Shown here: piece by piece, positions 6,750 to 13,992 of the stretch | Position numbering within the stretch: position 1 is the stretch's first letter | How the letters are laid out: every line of letters starts with the position of its first letter | Origin: Planctomycetota bacterium | GTDB taxonomy: Bacteria > Planctomycetota > Brocadiia > JAJRTI01 | Length of the DNA stretch: 20,199 nucleotides | Assembly: GCA_024278415.1 (NCBI GenBank) | Contig: JAJRTI010000942.1 | Location: forward strand, 1-20,199 | Direction: 5' to 3' | Notes under the pieces: model-generated | Told to the model about the DNA's origin: nothing | Databases searched by the model: none | What the model saw: only the letters and a program-made list of their open reading frames with translations | Position numbers and translations under genes: made by a program

Positions 6750-7892
6750 ATGAAACTCGACTCCCATCCCGAACGCCTCCACCATGCCTGGTTCGGCGAC
6801 GACGGCCGCGTGAACATCCGCTACTGGAACCACCGTATCAAGGGCGTAGACGGCTTTGTCGTCGACCCCACCAAGTGGGGCGGCGACGGCCTGCGCGTGT
6901 GCAACAAGGACAAGGCCGCGCCGGGCTACGTGCTCTACAGCCCCGACCACTCGCGCAAGTTCCTCCTCCTCGACGTGGACGCGAACATCGTGCACGAGTG
7001 GCCCGCGTGGACCAGCCACTTCGGCTACCTGTTGCCCAACGGCCATCTGCTCCTCGACACCGAGTTCTCGCCGGACCGCGAAGTCGGCATCGTCGAACTC
7101 GATTGGGACGGCAACGAGGTGGGGTTCTGTCCTTGCCAAGTGCATCACGATTTCCAGCGCTTGCCCAACGGCAACACGATGATCCTCTGCCAGCGCGAAA
7201 TCGAGAAGCCGGAGATCGGCGAAGGCACGCTGCTCAGTTCGTACCTCCACGAGGTCACGCCCGACCGCGAGGTCGTGTGGGAGTGGTACAGCGAGGACCA
7301 CATCGAAGAGCTGATCCGGCTGGCCGGCACGAAGTTCCCCACGTCGAATCCGGACTGGACGCACTCCAACACGGTGCACGTGACCCAGGACACGCCCGCG
7401 GCCCGGGATCCGCGCTTCAAGCCGGGCAACGTCATGGTCAGCCACCGCGAGCTTGACGCGGCCGTCGTGATCGAGCGCGAGACCGGGCAGATCGTGTGGG
7501 CGTGGGGGCCCGGGACGATGTCGCGCCAACACGCGACGATCCTGCTCGACAACGGGCATATGCTGACGTTCGACAACGGCACGCACCGGGGCCACTCGGC
7601 CATTTGGGAGGTCGAGCCCATCAGCGGGAAGATCGTGTGGTCGTACGTCGGCGACCCGCCGGAGTCGTTCTTCGCCCGCGCGCTCTCGAACGCGCAACGC
7701 CTGCCCAACGGCAACACGTTCATCTGCTCCGGCTCCAAGCCCGACCACGGCCGGCTTTTCGAGGTCACTCCGGACGGGGAGATTGTGTGGGACTTCCAGA
7801 ACTGCTACGAAGAGTACGCGGAGGGCGAACAGATTGTCTACCGCGCGTACAAGTATCCACCGGAGATGATCGAGCCGTTTCTGAAGGGGTAG
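6750..7892 (+). CDS. Arylsulfotransferase (ASST)-like beta-propeller protein, 380 aa
   Basis: The protein repeats a propeller-blade signature: FGYLLPNGHLLLD near 91, HHDFQRLPNGNTMIL at 132-146, QHATILLDNGHMLTF at 260-274 and NAQRLPNGNTFIC at 314-326. This is the pattern of the arylsulfotransferase / ASST_2 group. Histidines that sit before such blades (H132/H133, H205, H261, H282) are candidates for the active site, since the characterised bacterial enzyme uses a catalytic His to carry sulfate between phenolic compounds. Characterised ASST enzymes are periplasmic, but no signal peptide is visible here: the N-terminus MKLDSHPERLHHAW is polar. Many family members may not be sulfotransferases, so the activity is uncertain. 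The GH172 gene upstream suggests a shared role in carbohydrate or sulfate-ester turnover. Confidence 0.85.
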   Translation: MKLDSHPERLHHAWFGDDGRVNIRYWNHRIKGVDGFVVDPTKWGGDGLRVCNKDKAAPGYVLYSPDHSRKFLLLDVDANIVHEWPAWTSHFGYLLPNGHLLLDTEFSPDREVGIVELDWDGNEVGFCPCQVHHDFQRLPNGNTMILCQREIEKPEIGEGTLLSSYLHEVTPDREVVWEWYSEDHIEELIRLAGTKFPTSNPDWTHSNTVHVTQDTPAARDPRFKPGNVMVSHRELDAAVVIERETGQIVWAWGPGTMSRQHATILLDNGHMLTFDNGTHRGHSAIWEVEPISGKIVWSYVGDPPESFFARALSNAQRLPNGNTFICSGSKPDHGRLFEVTPDGEIVWDFQNCYEEYAEGEQIVYRAYKYPPEMIEPFLKG

Positions 7893-8050
7893 CGCCGGGA
7901 ACGCGACGCGGAGGCCGTCCGCGGATCCGCCGTACGGCGGACGGATCACTGCGCCCGACGCGGCTCCCGACAAGAGCGGCGCCAAGCCGCCGCGCCAGAA
8001 AAGCGCCGTCAGGCCGGCGCACTCCAGATTTGCAGTTTTTTCGCGCGTTT
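7893..8050. other. Repeat-like spacer with palindromic sequences
   Basis: No gene is seen. Besides the 14-bp palindrome at 7927-7940, the stretch about 7973-8005 alternates GCGGCGCC, AGCCGCCGCGCC and GCCGGCGCACTCC. These can pair with each other in several ways and look like another degenerate dispersed repeat. A T-rich stretch follows at about 8035-8053. Confidence 0.45.
7927..7940. repeat. 14-bp perfect palindrome, copy 2
   Basis: CCGCCGTACGGCGG is identical to the copy at 3783-3796. Here the flanks (GCGGAT before it, ACGGATCAC after it) extend the imperfect symmetry. It is 35 bases after the stop of the arylsulfotransferase-like gene. Confidence 0.6.
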
Positions 8051-8078
8051 TTGCTTGCAAGCCGCGGCAGGATAGGAT
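8051..8078 (+). promoter_or_regulatory. Possible sigma-70-type promoter for the small secreted protein
   Basis: TTGCTT at 8051-8056 and TAGGAT at 8073-8078 are 16 bases apart and precede the gene at 8150. The match is moderate (three of six and four of six to consensus). The -10 side is AT-rich compared with its surroundings. Confidence 0.3.
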
Positions 8079-8149
8079 TATCATCATGCCGTGCTGGAGG
8101 CGGCGTGCCTCTGTCGAAGCTCCTTTCACCGTAGATGAGGAGGATTGCA

Positions 8150-8503
8150 ATGAGGATGGCCCGGACATTGTGTTGTGCGCTAGTGGCCTTGTTCGTGGCG
8201 CAGGCGGCCATGGCGCAGGAAGATTTGAAGGCGCTGAACGCGGAGAAGAAGAAACTGACGCGGTCGATGCAGAAGATCCGTGTGAAGCTGCGCAGGAGTA
8301 ACAAGGACATTGCCGCGCTCTACGACCAGATGGCCGAACTCCGCAAGAAGATCGACGAGGCCTACATGGCCGCGTCCGAAGACTTCAAGGCTCAATTCGA
8401 GCAGCGAGCCGCGATCGAGGCCAAGATTCAGGCTCTGAAACCGAAGAAGGGGAAAAGGCACGGCCGGAAGAAAAAGAAGAATGCTGGGGCTGAAGGGGAA
8501 TAG
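8150..8503 (+). CDS. Small secreted lysine-rich coiled-coil protein, 117 aa
   Basis: The first 22 residues form a clear signal peptide (basic MRMAR start, hydrophobic core CCALVALFVAQA, AMA-Q cleavage site). The mature part is almost entirely helical and charged, with heptad-like spacing from about residue 25 to 95. It ends in a very basic tail, KPKKGKRHGRKKKKN, before a short acidic end. I do not recognise a family. The ATG at 8150 is chosen over the in-frame ATG at 8135 because AGGAGG (8138-8143) lies six bases before it. A strong hairpin follows the gene, so it is probably a single-gene unit. A periplasmic coiled-coil chaperone-like or nucleic-acid/anionic-polymer-binding role is conceivable but is only a guess. 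Confidence 0.8.
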   Translation: MRMARTLCCALVALFVAQAAMAQEDLKALNAEKKKLTRSMQKIRVKLRRSNKDIAALYDQMAELRKKIDEAYMAASEDFKAQFEQRAAIEAKIQALKPKKGKRHGRKKKKNAGAEGE

Positions 8504-8537
8504 CTCCCCGCCGGCTTCCATGTTAGACTCTCCCCGT

Positions 8538-8564
8538 GGCGGACCTGGCAGTGCCGGGTCCGCC
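8538..8564 (+). terminator. Strong hairpin after the small secreted protein gene
   Basis: GGCGGACCTGGC (8538-8549) pairs with GCCGGGTCCGCC (8553-8564) around a three-base loop; one pair is a G-T wobble. The 12-bp stem starts 34 bases after the stop codon. There is no T-run behind it, so it may stabilise or end the transcript without being a classical intrinsic terminator. Confidence 0.55.
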
Positions 8565-8635
8565 GTGGCCGTTCTTGGGCGCGCATCGGGCGCGCCCGTG
8601 GATCGTGAGAGATCGCGTTGATCGCCTGCGCCGCC

Positions 8636-10819
8636 ATGACCGCTGACCCGAAACGCCCGTCCCTGCTCTTGGCCCAGGGCGCCAGCCTGCTCGCGGCGCT
8701 GGTGTTTCTCGTGGCTATGTCGCTGCACGACCTGTGCAGCAACGACGTGTGGATCCACGTCGCGGCCGGGCGCCAGATCGTCGAGACTGGGCGCGTGCCG
8801 CGCACCGACCCCTTTGGCTACGGCGCGGGCCAGGGCCGGCCGTGGCTGGACCATGAGTGGCTTGCGCAGGTGGCCTTCTATGCGGCCCATCAGGCCGGCG
8901 GAGTGCGCGGGCTGCTCGTGCTCCAGGCCGGCCTCGTGGTGCTGGCCGCGCTGGCCGGGGTGGTGGCGGTCGCCCGGCGATCGGGGTTGGGTTGGGCCGC
9001 GGTCGTGCCGATTCCCCTGGGGCTCATGGCGTACACGCGGTTCATGGTGCGGCCGGAGCTGTTCGCGTTCCTATCCGCCGGGGGCATGCTGTTGTGTCTG
9101 TGCAGCTTCGAGCGCTGCCGCGGGCGCGGCTGTCGCGTCGCGTGGCTCGCCGCGCTCGCGTTGCTGCAATGGGTCTGGGCCAACGCGCATCCCTCGTTTC
9201 CGGTGGGCGTGGGCATGGCCGTCGCGTTTGCGTTTGGCGCGTGGTTCAAGCGCCCGGTCGCGCCCGTTCCCGGCCGGCCGTGGTGCGATGCCGCCTGGCT
9301 GGCCTTGGCCGCGGCCATTTGCGCGGCCGCGACGCTGCTCACCCCCCAAGGCCCTGCCCTGTGGCTCCATCCCTTCCGCCAAGTGGGCGCGTCTGCGTTC
9401 ATGCAGGGCGTGGGCGAGTGGAAGGCGCTCTGGTCGGGCGACGTGGGCGGGGCTTGGCGAGTCACGTTCATGGCCGTCGTGGGTGTTGGCTTGCTCGCGT
9501 TCGTGGCCAACATGCAAGCGACCGACTGGCCGCAGGCGCTGGTCTTCGTAGGCGCGGCGCTGTTGCCGTGCGCCAGTGCTCGGCACGTGGGCATCGCCGC
9601 GTTTCTGCTCGCGCCCATCGTGGTCGGCCAAGTCGCCCGCGCGCAGGCCGAGTTCATGTGGCGCCCGAAGCCGCGCTTGGCCGTGGCCGCGTCGCTCGCG
9701 GCGGCCGCGCTGTCCGTTGCGCTCACCGTCTTCGCGGCACACAACGCGTTCTACGCGCCCCAGCGCTCGCCCCGGCGCTTCGGCTTCGGCATGGACGCGC
9801 TTCAGTACCCGGCCAAGGCCGTGGACTTCGTCGAGGGGGCCGGGCTGCGCGGGCCCATGTTCAACAACTACGACATCGGCGGATACCTCATGTGGCGGCT
9901 CGGCCCCAAGCGCCAGGTCTTCATCGACGGCCGCAACATGGTCTACGGAGAGGAGTGCTACGTGCGCTACCGCGAAGCGCTCCTCGATCTGGGCAAGTGG
10001 GAGCGGCTGCTGCAAGAGCACGGGATCGAGTGGGTGATCTTGCGGCACCTTTCGGTGGACATGGGCGGCCCGCTGCGGTGGCTCTGGCAGGACCGGCGTT
10101 GGGCCCTGTGCTACTACGACGAGGTCGCGGCCGTGTTCGTGCGCCGCGACGGCATCAACGCCGACGTCGTGCGGCTGCACGAGCAGCACCTTGAGGATCT
10201 CGCGCCGGAGGGCCGAGCGCGGCCCAGCTTGGACGCTCTGCTGTCCGGCGCGGCCGAGCCGGGCGCGGACCCGCGCGTGGACGCGGCATGGGCGGGGCTG
10301 TGCCGCAAGCTCGGCCTGTTTGGCCGGGCGGTGCGCCGCTTGGAGCAGGCAGTCGGCAACGGCTACGGAACGCCCACGGTGCTCAACGACCTTGGCGGCC
10401 TCTATTTCAAGCTGGGGCGCCGGGCCGAAGCGGAGCGGCTGCTGCGGCTGGCCTTGGAGAAGGATCCTGGCCTCGTGAGCGCCCAGAGAACGCTCGGCAC
10501 GCTCTACGCGCTCACAGGCCGACATCGAGAGGCCATCGAGTACCTCCGCATGGCGCTCGGCCGCACGCCCAACGATCCCAGGCTGCACAACGACCTCGCC
10601 AACAGCTTCGTGCGGGCCGGCGACATGCCCAGCGCGATGAAGCACTACCGCCGCGCGCTCGAACTGAAGCCCGACTACCGGCTCCCCGCGTACAATTTGG
10701 CCAGCATCCTCATCAGCCAGCAGCGCTACGAAGAAGCTCGGGCCGTGTGCCGCGAACTACTGTCCCGCGACCCCAACGACGCGGCCGCGAAGTCGCTGCT
10801 GGGGCGAATTCCTAAGTGA
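8636..10819 (+). CDS. Polytopic GT-C-like membrane protein with C-terminal TPR repeats, 727 aa
   Basis: Residues about 10-390 contain roughly nine hydrophobic membrane segments. The first extracytoplasmic loop has NDVWIHVAAGRQI and later RPWLDHEWLAQ, which resembles the acidic motif region of GT-C-type lipid-sugar transferases and related planctomycete/acidobacterial membrane proteins. A soluble region (about 400-570) includes MFNNYDIGGYLMWRLG and QVFIDGRNMVYG. Residues about 579-714 are four consecutive 34-residue TPRs, seen as LNDLGGLYFKLGRRAEAERLL and similar units. The likely role is cell-surface glycan or protein glycosylation in the inner membrane, with TPRs for partner docking; the activity is not proven. 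The ATG at 8636 has no clear Shine-Dalgarno and the in-frame TTG at 8618 is an alternative. It converges with holB, with 16 bases between the stops. Confidence 0.8.
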   Translation: MTADPKRPSLLLAQGASLLAALVFLVAMSLHDLCSNDVWIHVAAGRQIVETGRVPRTDPFGYGAGQGRPWLDHEWLAQVAFYAAHQAGGVRGLLVLQAGLVVLAALAGVVAVARRSGLGWAAVVPIPLGLMAYTRFMVRPELFAFLSAGGMLLCLCSFERCRGRGCRVAWLAALALLQWVWANAHPSFPVGVGMAVAFAFGAWFKRPVAPVPGRPWCDAAWLALAAAICAAATLLTPQGPALWLHPFRQVGASAFMQGVGEWKALWSGDVGGAWRVTFMAVVGVGLLAFVANMQATDWPQALVFVGAALLPCASARHVGIAAFLLAPIVVGQVARAQAEFMWRPKPRLAVAASLAAAALSVALTVFAAHNAFYAPQRSPRRFGFGMDALQYPAKAVDFVEGAGLRGPMFNNYDIGGYLMWRLGPKRQVFIDGRNMVYGEECYVRYREALLDLGKWERLLQEHGIEWVILRHLSVDMGGPLRWLWQDRRWALCYYDEVAAVFVRRDGINADVVRLHEQHLEDLAPEGRARPSLDALLSGAAEPGADPRVDAAWAGLCRKLGLFGRAVRRLEQAVGNGYGTPTVLNDLGGLYFKLGRRAEAERLLRLALEKDPGLVSAQRTLGTLYALTGRHREAIEYLRMALGRTPNDPRLHNDLANSFVRAGDMPSAMKHYRRALELKPDYRLPAYNLASILISQQRYEEARAVCRELLSRDPNDAAAKSLLGRIPK

Positions 10820-10835
10820 AGGCTCCCCCCCAGGC

Positions 10836-11840
10836 TCAGCGGGCCAAGTCCATGAGCAGGCCTTCCATGAGCAACGTGACATTGGCGTTCATGTCGAGTT
10901 GTGCCATGGCTTCGAGCACGCGGTCCACCGCACGCTCGAAGCGCTGGGCCGGCCAGCGGCCGGCCTGCGGCTCCAGCGTGGCGATGCGGTCGACGTTGAA
11001 GACTTTGTCCTGCGCGCCCTGGGTTGCGAGCATGAGCAGGTCGCGGTAGTAGAGCAGCAGGAAGCCCAGCGCGACACGCAGTTGGCCACGCGTTTCTTCG
11101 AGGCTGGCGCCGGCTTGCTTCGTGTTGCCCACGACCTCGCCCGCGAAGTCGTGGGCGTTGTCCGGCGCGAGCCGGCCCGCCATGTCGAAGATCCAGTCGC
11201 GCAGTTCATGGGCCTCGCCTTGCGCGAGCGCGGTTGCGCGGCCGATGCTGCCGCCGGCGAACTGGGCCAGCGCGGCCGCGCGCTCCGCGTCCACATCGTG
11301 TTGCTCCACGAGCACCCGCGCAATTACGTCCGGGGTGATGGGCCGGAAGCGCATGCGCTGGCACCGGGAGATGATCGTGTCGAGCAGGCCTTCGAGCGTG
11401 GGAGCGATGAGGATCAGCAGGCTCTTGGGGGGGGGCTCTTCGAGTGTCTTGAGGAACGCGTTCGCGGCCTGTGCGGTCATCCTGTGCGCGTCGTCGACGA
11501 CGAACGTCTTGTACCCGCCCTCGACCGGCTTGATGCTGATCGCGCTTTGGAGTGTGCGGATATCTTCGATCGCGACGAAGCGTTTGCCCTCTGGCGGCGC
11601 GGTGTAGTGGTAGTCGCCGTGGTTGCCGGCCTCGAAGCGCGCGCACGACTCGCAGGCGTCGCAGGCGTCGGGCTTGGGGTTGCGGCACAACACGGCCTTG
11701 GCCACCTCGCGCGCGAACGTGGCCTTGCCCACGCCGGCGGGGCCGACGAAGAGGTACGCGTGCGCGAGGCGCCCGCGGTTCAAGATGCCCCGAAACGCGC
11801 GCGCGGCGTGGTCCTGGCCCAGCACTCGGTCAAACGCCAC
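10836..11840 (-). CDS. holB: DNA polymerase III delta prime subunit, 334 aa
   Basis: This is an AAA+ clamp-loader subunit. It shows the delta-prime-like start DRVLGQDHAARAFRGIL, then RLAHAYLFVGPAGVGKAT with Walker A at 33-40, zinc-binding cysteines C52, C60, C63 and C66, a Walker-B-like VVDDAH at 114-119, AFLKTLEEPP at 128-137, and the SRC motif at 158-160. The length fits HolB, and the typical DnaX start (YxVLARKYRP) is absent. It would load the beta clamp in the replisome. The start is a GTG at 11840. GGGGAC just upstream overlaps the stop codon of the lipoyl-fold gene, so the two genes, 11 bases apart, are probably translated from one transcript. Confidence 0.92.
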   Translation of the reverse strand: MAFDRVLGQDHAARAFRGILNRGRLAHAYLFVGPAGVGKATFAREVAKAVLCRNPKPDACDACESCARFEAGNHGDYHYTAPPEGKRFVAIEDIRTLQSAISIKPVEGGYKTFVVDDAHRMTAQAANAFLKTLEEPPPKSLLILIAPTLEGLLDTIISRCQRMRFRPITPDVIARVLVEQHDVDAERAAALAQFAGGSIGRATALAQGEAHELRDWIFDMAGRLAPDNAHDFAGEVVGNTKQAGASLEETRGQLRVALGFLLLYYRDLLMLATQGAQDKVFNVDRIATLEPQAGRWPAQRFERAVDRVLEAMAQLDMNANVTLLMEGLLMDLAR

Positions 11841-11851
11841 GGCCTGTCCCC

Positions 11852-12157
11852 TTAGATTGCATCCTCTTCCTCGTCGTAATCCTCTTCTTCGTCTTCATCC
11901 GCCACGTAGTCCATGATGTCCGCGGTGTCGATCAGGCACAGCAAGTCGCCCACCTTCACAATCTCGTCCTCCTCGACGCGCAGTTCGAGGATCGTGCCTT
12001 CGGCTGGCGCGCGCACCTCGATCGAATCGTCATCGGTCACCATCTCCACCAGCAGGTCACCCTCCTCCACGGCTTCGCCCTCATCGACGAACCAGGAGGA
12101 CACGGTGGCCTCTTCAATGGCCGTGTCTCGGGGATCGAACTCGACATCAATTACCAT
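11852..12157 (-). CDS. Lipoyl-fold protein lacking the lipoylation lysine, 101 aa
   Basis: The sequence follows the lipoyl/biotinyl domain closely: TVSSWFVDEGEAVEEGDLLVEMV, then TDDDSIEVRAPAEGTI at 41-56, then VKVGDLLCLI at 67-76. In lipoyl domains the turn reads ETDKA and the Lys carries lipoate. Here the codons are ACC GAT GAC GAT, so Asp43 replaces that Lys. The only lysine in the protein is K68, which lies in a late strand and not in the acceptor turn. The protein ends in a strongly acidic tail of about 17 residues (DEDEEEDYDEEEDA). It lies between lipA upstream (142-base gap) and holB downstream (11-base gap). It cannot be lipoylated at the usual site, so it is either degenerate, a binding decoy or scaffold for lipoate enzymes, or a fold reused for another job. 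It is predicted to be cytosolic. Confidence 0.85.
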   Translation of the reverse strand: MVIDVEFDPRDTAIEEATVSSWFVDEGEAVEEGDLLVEMVTDDDSIEVRAPAEGTILELRVEEDEIVKVGDLLCLIDTADIMDYVADEDEEEDYDEEEDAI

Positions 12158-12251
12158 GACATGGACCCTCTGTCTGGAACTCAGTGGATGCTATCGCTGT
12201 GTGGGATCGCCACGCGCGCAGAGTTAAGCGCAAACGGGCGTCGGACGCAAG

Positions 12252-12270
12252 AAAAAATCGCGAGCCCGCG
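12252..12270 (-). terminator. Weak terminator-like signal after lipA
   Basis: On the minus strand a short stem CGCG-GGCT-CGCG is followed by A and six T. The stem is only 4 bp, so termination would be partial at best. It lies about 30 bases after the lipA stop and could separate lipBA from the lipoyl-fold/holB pair. Confidence 0.3.
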
Positions 12271-12298
12271 GCGGTCGGGGTGGCGCCTCGCCAGCGGC

Positions 12299-13180
12299 CT
12301 ACCGAGGCCCGTAGTGCTGGAACACCTCCTCCGCGCAGTACGAGCTGCGCACAAAGGGCGCGGATGCGACCGCGCGGAAGCCCATGCGCCGGGCTTCGTC
12401 GCCGATTTCGGCGAACTCCTCCGGCGGCACATAGCGCACGACCGGCGCGTGATCCGGCGAGGGCGCAAGGTATTGGCCAATGGTCAAGATCTCGCACCCC
12501 ACCTCAAGCAGGTCGCGCAGGCACTCGCGGACCTCGCCGCGCGTTTCGCCAAGCCCAAGCATGAGCCCGGACTTCGTGATGCCGTCCGGGGCCACTTGCT
12601 TCACGCGCTCCAGCACGCGGAGCGAGCGCCGGTAGTCGGCCTGTGGCCGGATTGACGGGCAGATCCGCTCGACGGTTTCGATGTTGTGGTTGTAGATGTC
12701 GGGCCGCGCATGTGCGACGGCCGCGATGGGCTCGTCGCAACCCTGGAAATCCGGCGTGAGCACCTCGACCAGGCACTTGCCGCGTTCGTGGATTGCGGCG
12801 ATGGCCGCCACGAAGTGGCCGGCGCCGCCGTCGGGCAGGTCGTCGCGTGTGACCGAGGTGATGACCGCGTGCCGCAGCCCAAGCTTGGCGACGGCCTCCG
12901 CGACACGCTGGGGCTCTTCGGGGTCGAGCGCGGCCGGCTCGCCGGGCGTGACCGCGCAGAACGCGCAGTTGCGCGTGCACACGTCGCCCATGATCATAAA
13001 CGTGGCCGTCTGCTTCTCGAAGCACTCCATGATGTTCGGGCAGTGCGCCTCTTGGCACACCGTCGTGAGTTGGAGTTCCTGGAGCAGGCCGCGCACGGCC
13101 TTGGCCGCGTCGGTGCGCGGGATGCGCTTCTTCAGCCAAGGCGGCAGGCGCCGGACGGGAGTCTGGGTTGAGTCGGACAC
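12299..13180 (-). CDS. lipA: Lipoyl synthase, 293 aa
   Basis: This radical SAM enzyme inserts two sulfur atoms into protein-bound octanoyl groups. Both iron-sulfur sites are complete: the auxiliary-cluster cysteines C42, C47 and C53 in VCQEAHCPNIMEC, and the radical SAM cysteines C68, C72 and C75 in CTRNCAFC. The C-terminal VRSSYCAEE contains the RSSY motif whose Ser contacts the auxiliary cluster. The length is normal. The start is a GTG at 13180, eight bases after the lipB stop, so the two genes form an operon. No clear Shine-Dalgarno is visible, and the junction is made of a heptamer repeat, so translation probably depends on coupling to lipB. No lipoate-carrying E2 or GcvH gene is in this window. 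Confidence 0.97.
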   Translation of the reverse strand: MSDSTQTPVRRLPPWLKKRIPRTDAAKAVRGLLQELQLTTVCQEAHCPNIMECFEKQTATFMIMGDVCTRNCAFCAVTPGEPAALDPEEPQRVAEAVAKLGLRHAVITSVTRDDLPDGGAGHFVAAIAAIHERGKCLVEVLTPDFQGCDEPIAAVAHARPDIYNHNIETVERICPSIRPQADYRRSLRVLERVKQVAPDGITKSGLMLGLGETRGEVRECLRDLLEVGCEILTIGQYLAPSPDHAPVVRYVPPEEFAEIGDEARRMGFRAVASAPFVRSSYCAEEVFQHYGPR

Positions 13181-13183
13181 GGC

Positions 13184-13206
13184 AGAGGTCAGAAGTCAGA
13201 GGTCAG
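13184..13206. repeat. Heptamer repeat across the lipB stop and lipB-lipA junction
   Basis: Three tandem units AGAGGTC, AGAAGTC, AGAGGTC plus AG run from 13184 to 13206. They encode the last residues of LipB (LTSDF), supply its stop codon and form the region where the lipA ribosome-binding site would be expected. Confidence 0.6.
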
Positions 13207-13881
13207 CGCTTCGAGTGCCGCCGGCCGCGGCATCATGCCGAAGACGCTGGCGAACTCGCGGGCAAAGCGTTGCGCTACATCTTCGGTCGCCACGTCGCGG
13301 CCGAGCAGTTTGCTCATGGACGTGACCCCGCGGCCGTGTACGCCGCAGGGCACGATCATGTCGAAGTAGCTCAGGTCCGTGGCCACGTTGATCGCGATGC
13401 CATGGTAGGCGATCCATCGCCGGATGGCAACGCCGATGGCCGCGACCTTGTCCCGGCCCACCCAGACTCCAGTATTGATGTCGTCGCGATGGCCGTCAAT
13501 GCCGTAGTGTGCGAGCGTGCGGATAATGGCCTCTTCGAGTTGGCGCAAGTAGCCGTGTACGTCGCGGCGTTCGAGGGGCACAACGGGGTACGCGACGGCC
13601 TGGCCCGGGCCGTGGAACGTCACGTCGCCCCCGCGGTTCACGTGCAGCACGCGCGCGCCGGCCGCTTCGAGTTGCTCTGGCGACGCGAGCACATTGGCGT
13701 CGCTGCCGCTGCGGCCGATGGTGAACGTGGGGCGGTGCTCCAGGAGCAGCAGGTAGCCCTCCTGCGGCGAGCCGTCTGCGGCCGCGCGCGCGGCGAGCCG
13801 CTCCACCAGCCTCAGTTGCAGCTCGAACGCGCGGTCGTACTCGATGAGCCCGAGTTGGCAGACGTGTAAGTCCATGGGCAT
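13189..13881 (-). CDS. lipB: Lipoyl(octanoyl) transferase, 230 aa
   Basis: LipB moves octanoate from acyl carrier protein to lipoyl domains, the step before LipA. The family motifs are intact: RPTFTIGRSG at 50-59, RGGDVTFHGPGQ at 83-94, K145 in VGRDKVAAIGV and the acyl-thioester cysteine C179 in MIVPCGVHGRGVTSM. Length and domain layout are normal for the family. The ATG at 13881 is used; the in-frame ATG at 13875 is an equally possible start. The C-terminal LTSDF is encoded by a tandem heptamer repeat, so the end of the protein may be recently altered. It is the first gene of the lipB-lipA pair, 111 bases after the stop of the phosphatase gene on the same strand. Confidence 0.97.
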   Translation of the reverse strand: MPMDLHVCQLGLIEYDRAFELQLRLVERLAARAAADGSPQEGYLLLLEHRPTFTIGRSGSDANVLASPEQLEAAGARVLHVNRGGDVTFHGPGQAVAYPVVPLERRDVHGYLRQLEEAIIRTLAHYGIDGHRDDINTGVWVGRDKVAAIGVAIRRWIAYHGIAINVATDLSYFDMIVPCGVHGRGVTSMSKLLGRDVATEDVAQRFAREFASVFGMMPRPAALEALTSDF

Positions 13882-13992
13882 GGGATCTCAAGCGCGGAGT
13901 GGGGAATCGTGGCGCCACCAGTGGGGAGCGAGGTTTACTCCATTTCAACTGCCGCAACAAGACCCTGCCGGTGCTGCGCCACGCCCACAGGG

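Noticed and set aside
5411..6817. 468-residue minus-strand frame opposite the GH172 gene
   Set aside because: It is a shadow caused by high GC: Val/Ala/Arg-rich, no motifs, fully antisense to a well-supported gene.
6732..8168. 478-residue minus-strand frame opposite the arylsulfotransferase-like gene
   Set aside because: Antisense shadow with repetitive Val/Ala/Arg/His composition and no family features.
9071..10645. 524-residue minus-strand frame opposite the GT-C/TPR gene
   Set aside because: Antisense shadow of the TPR and membrane coding sequence with no domain features.
11852..12157. Calling the small protein GcvH or a biotin carboxyl carrier protein
   Set aside because: There is no acceptor lysine, no biotin MKM motif, and no glycine-cleavage or carboxylase genes are nearby.
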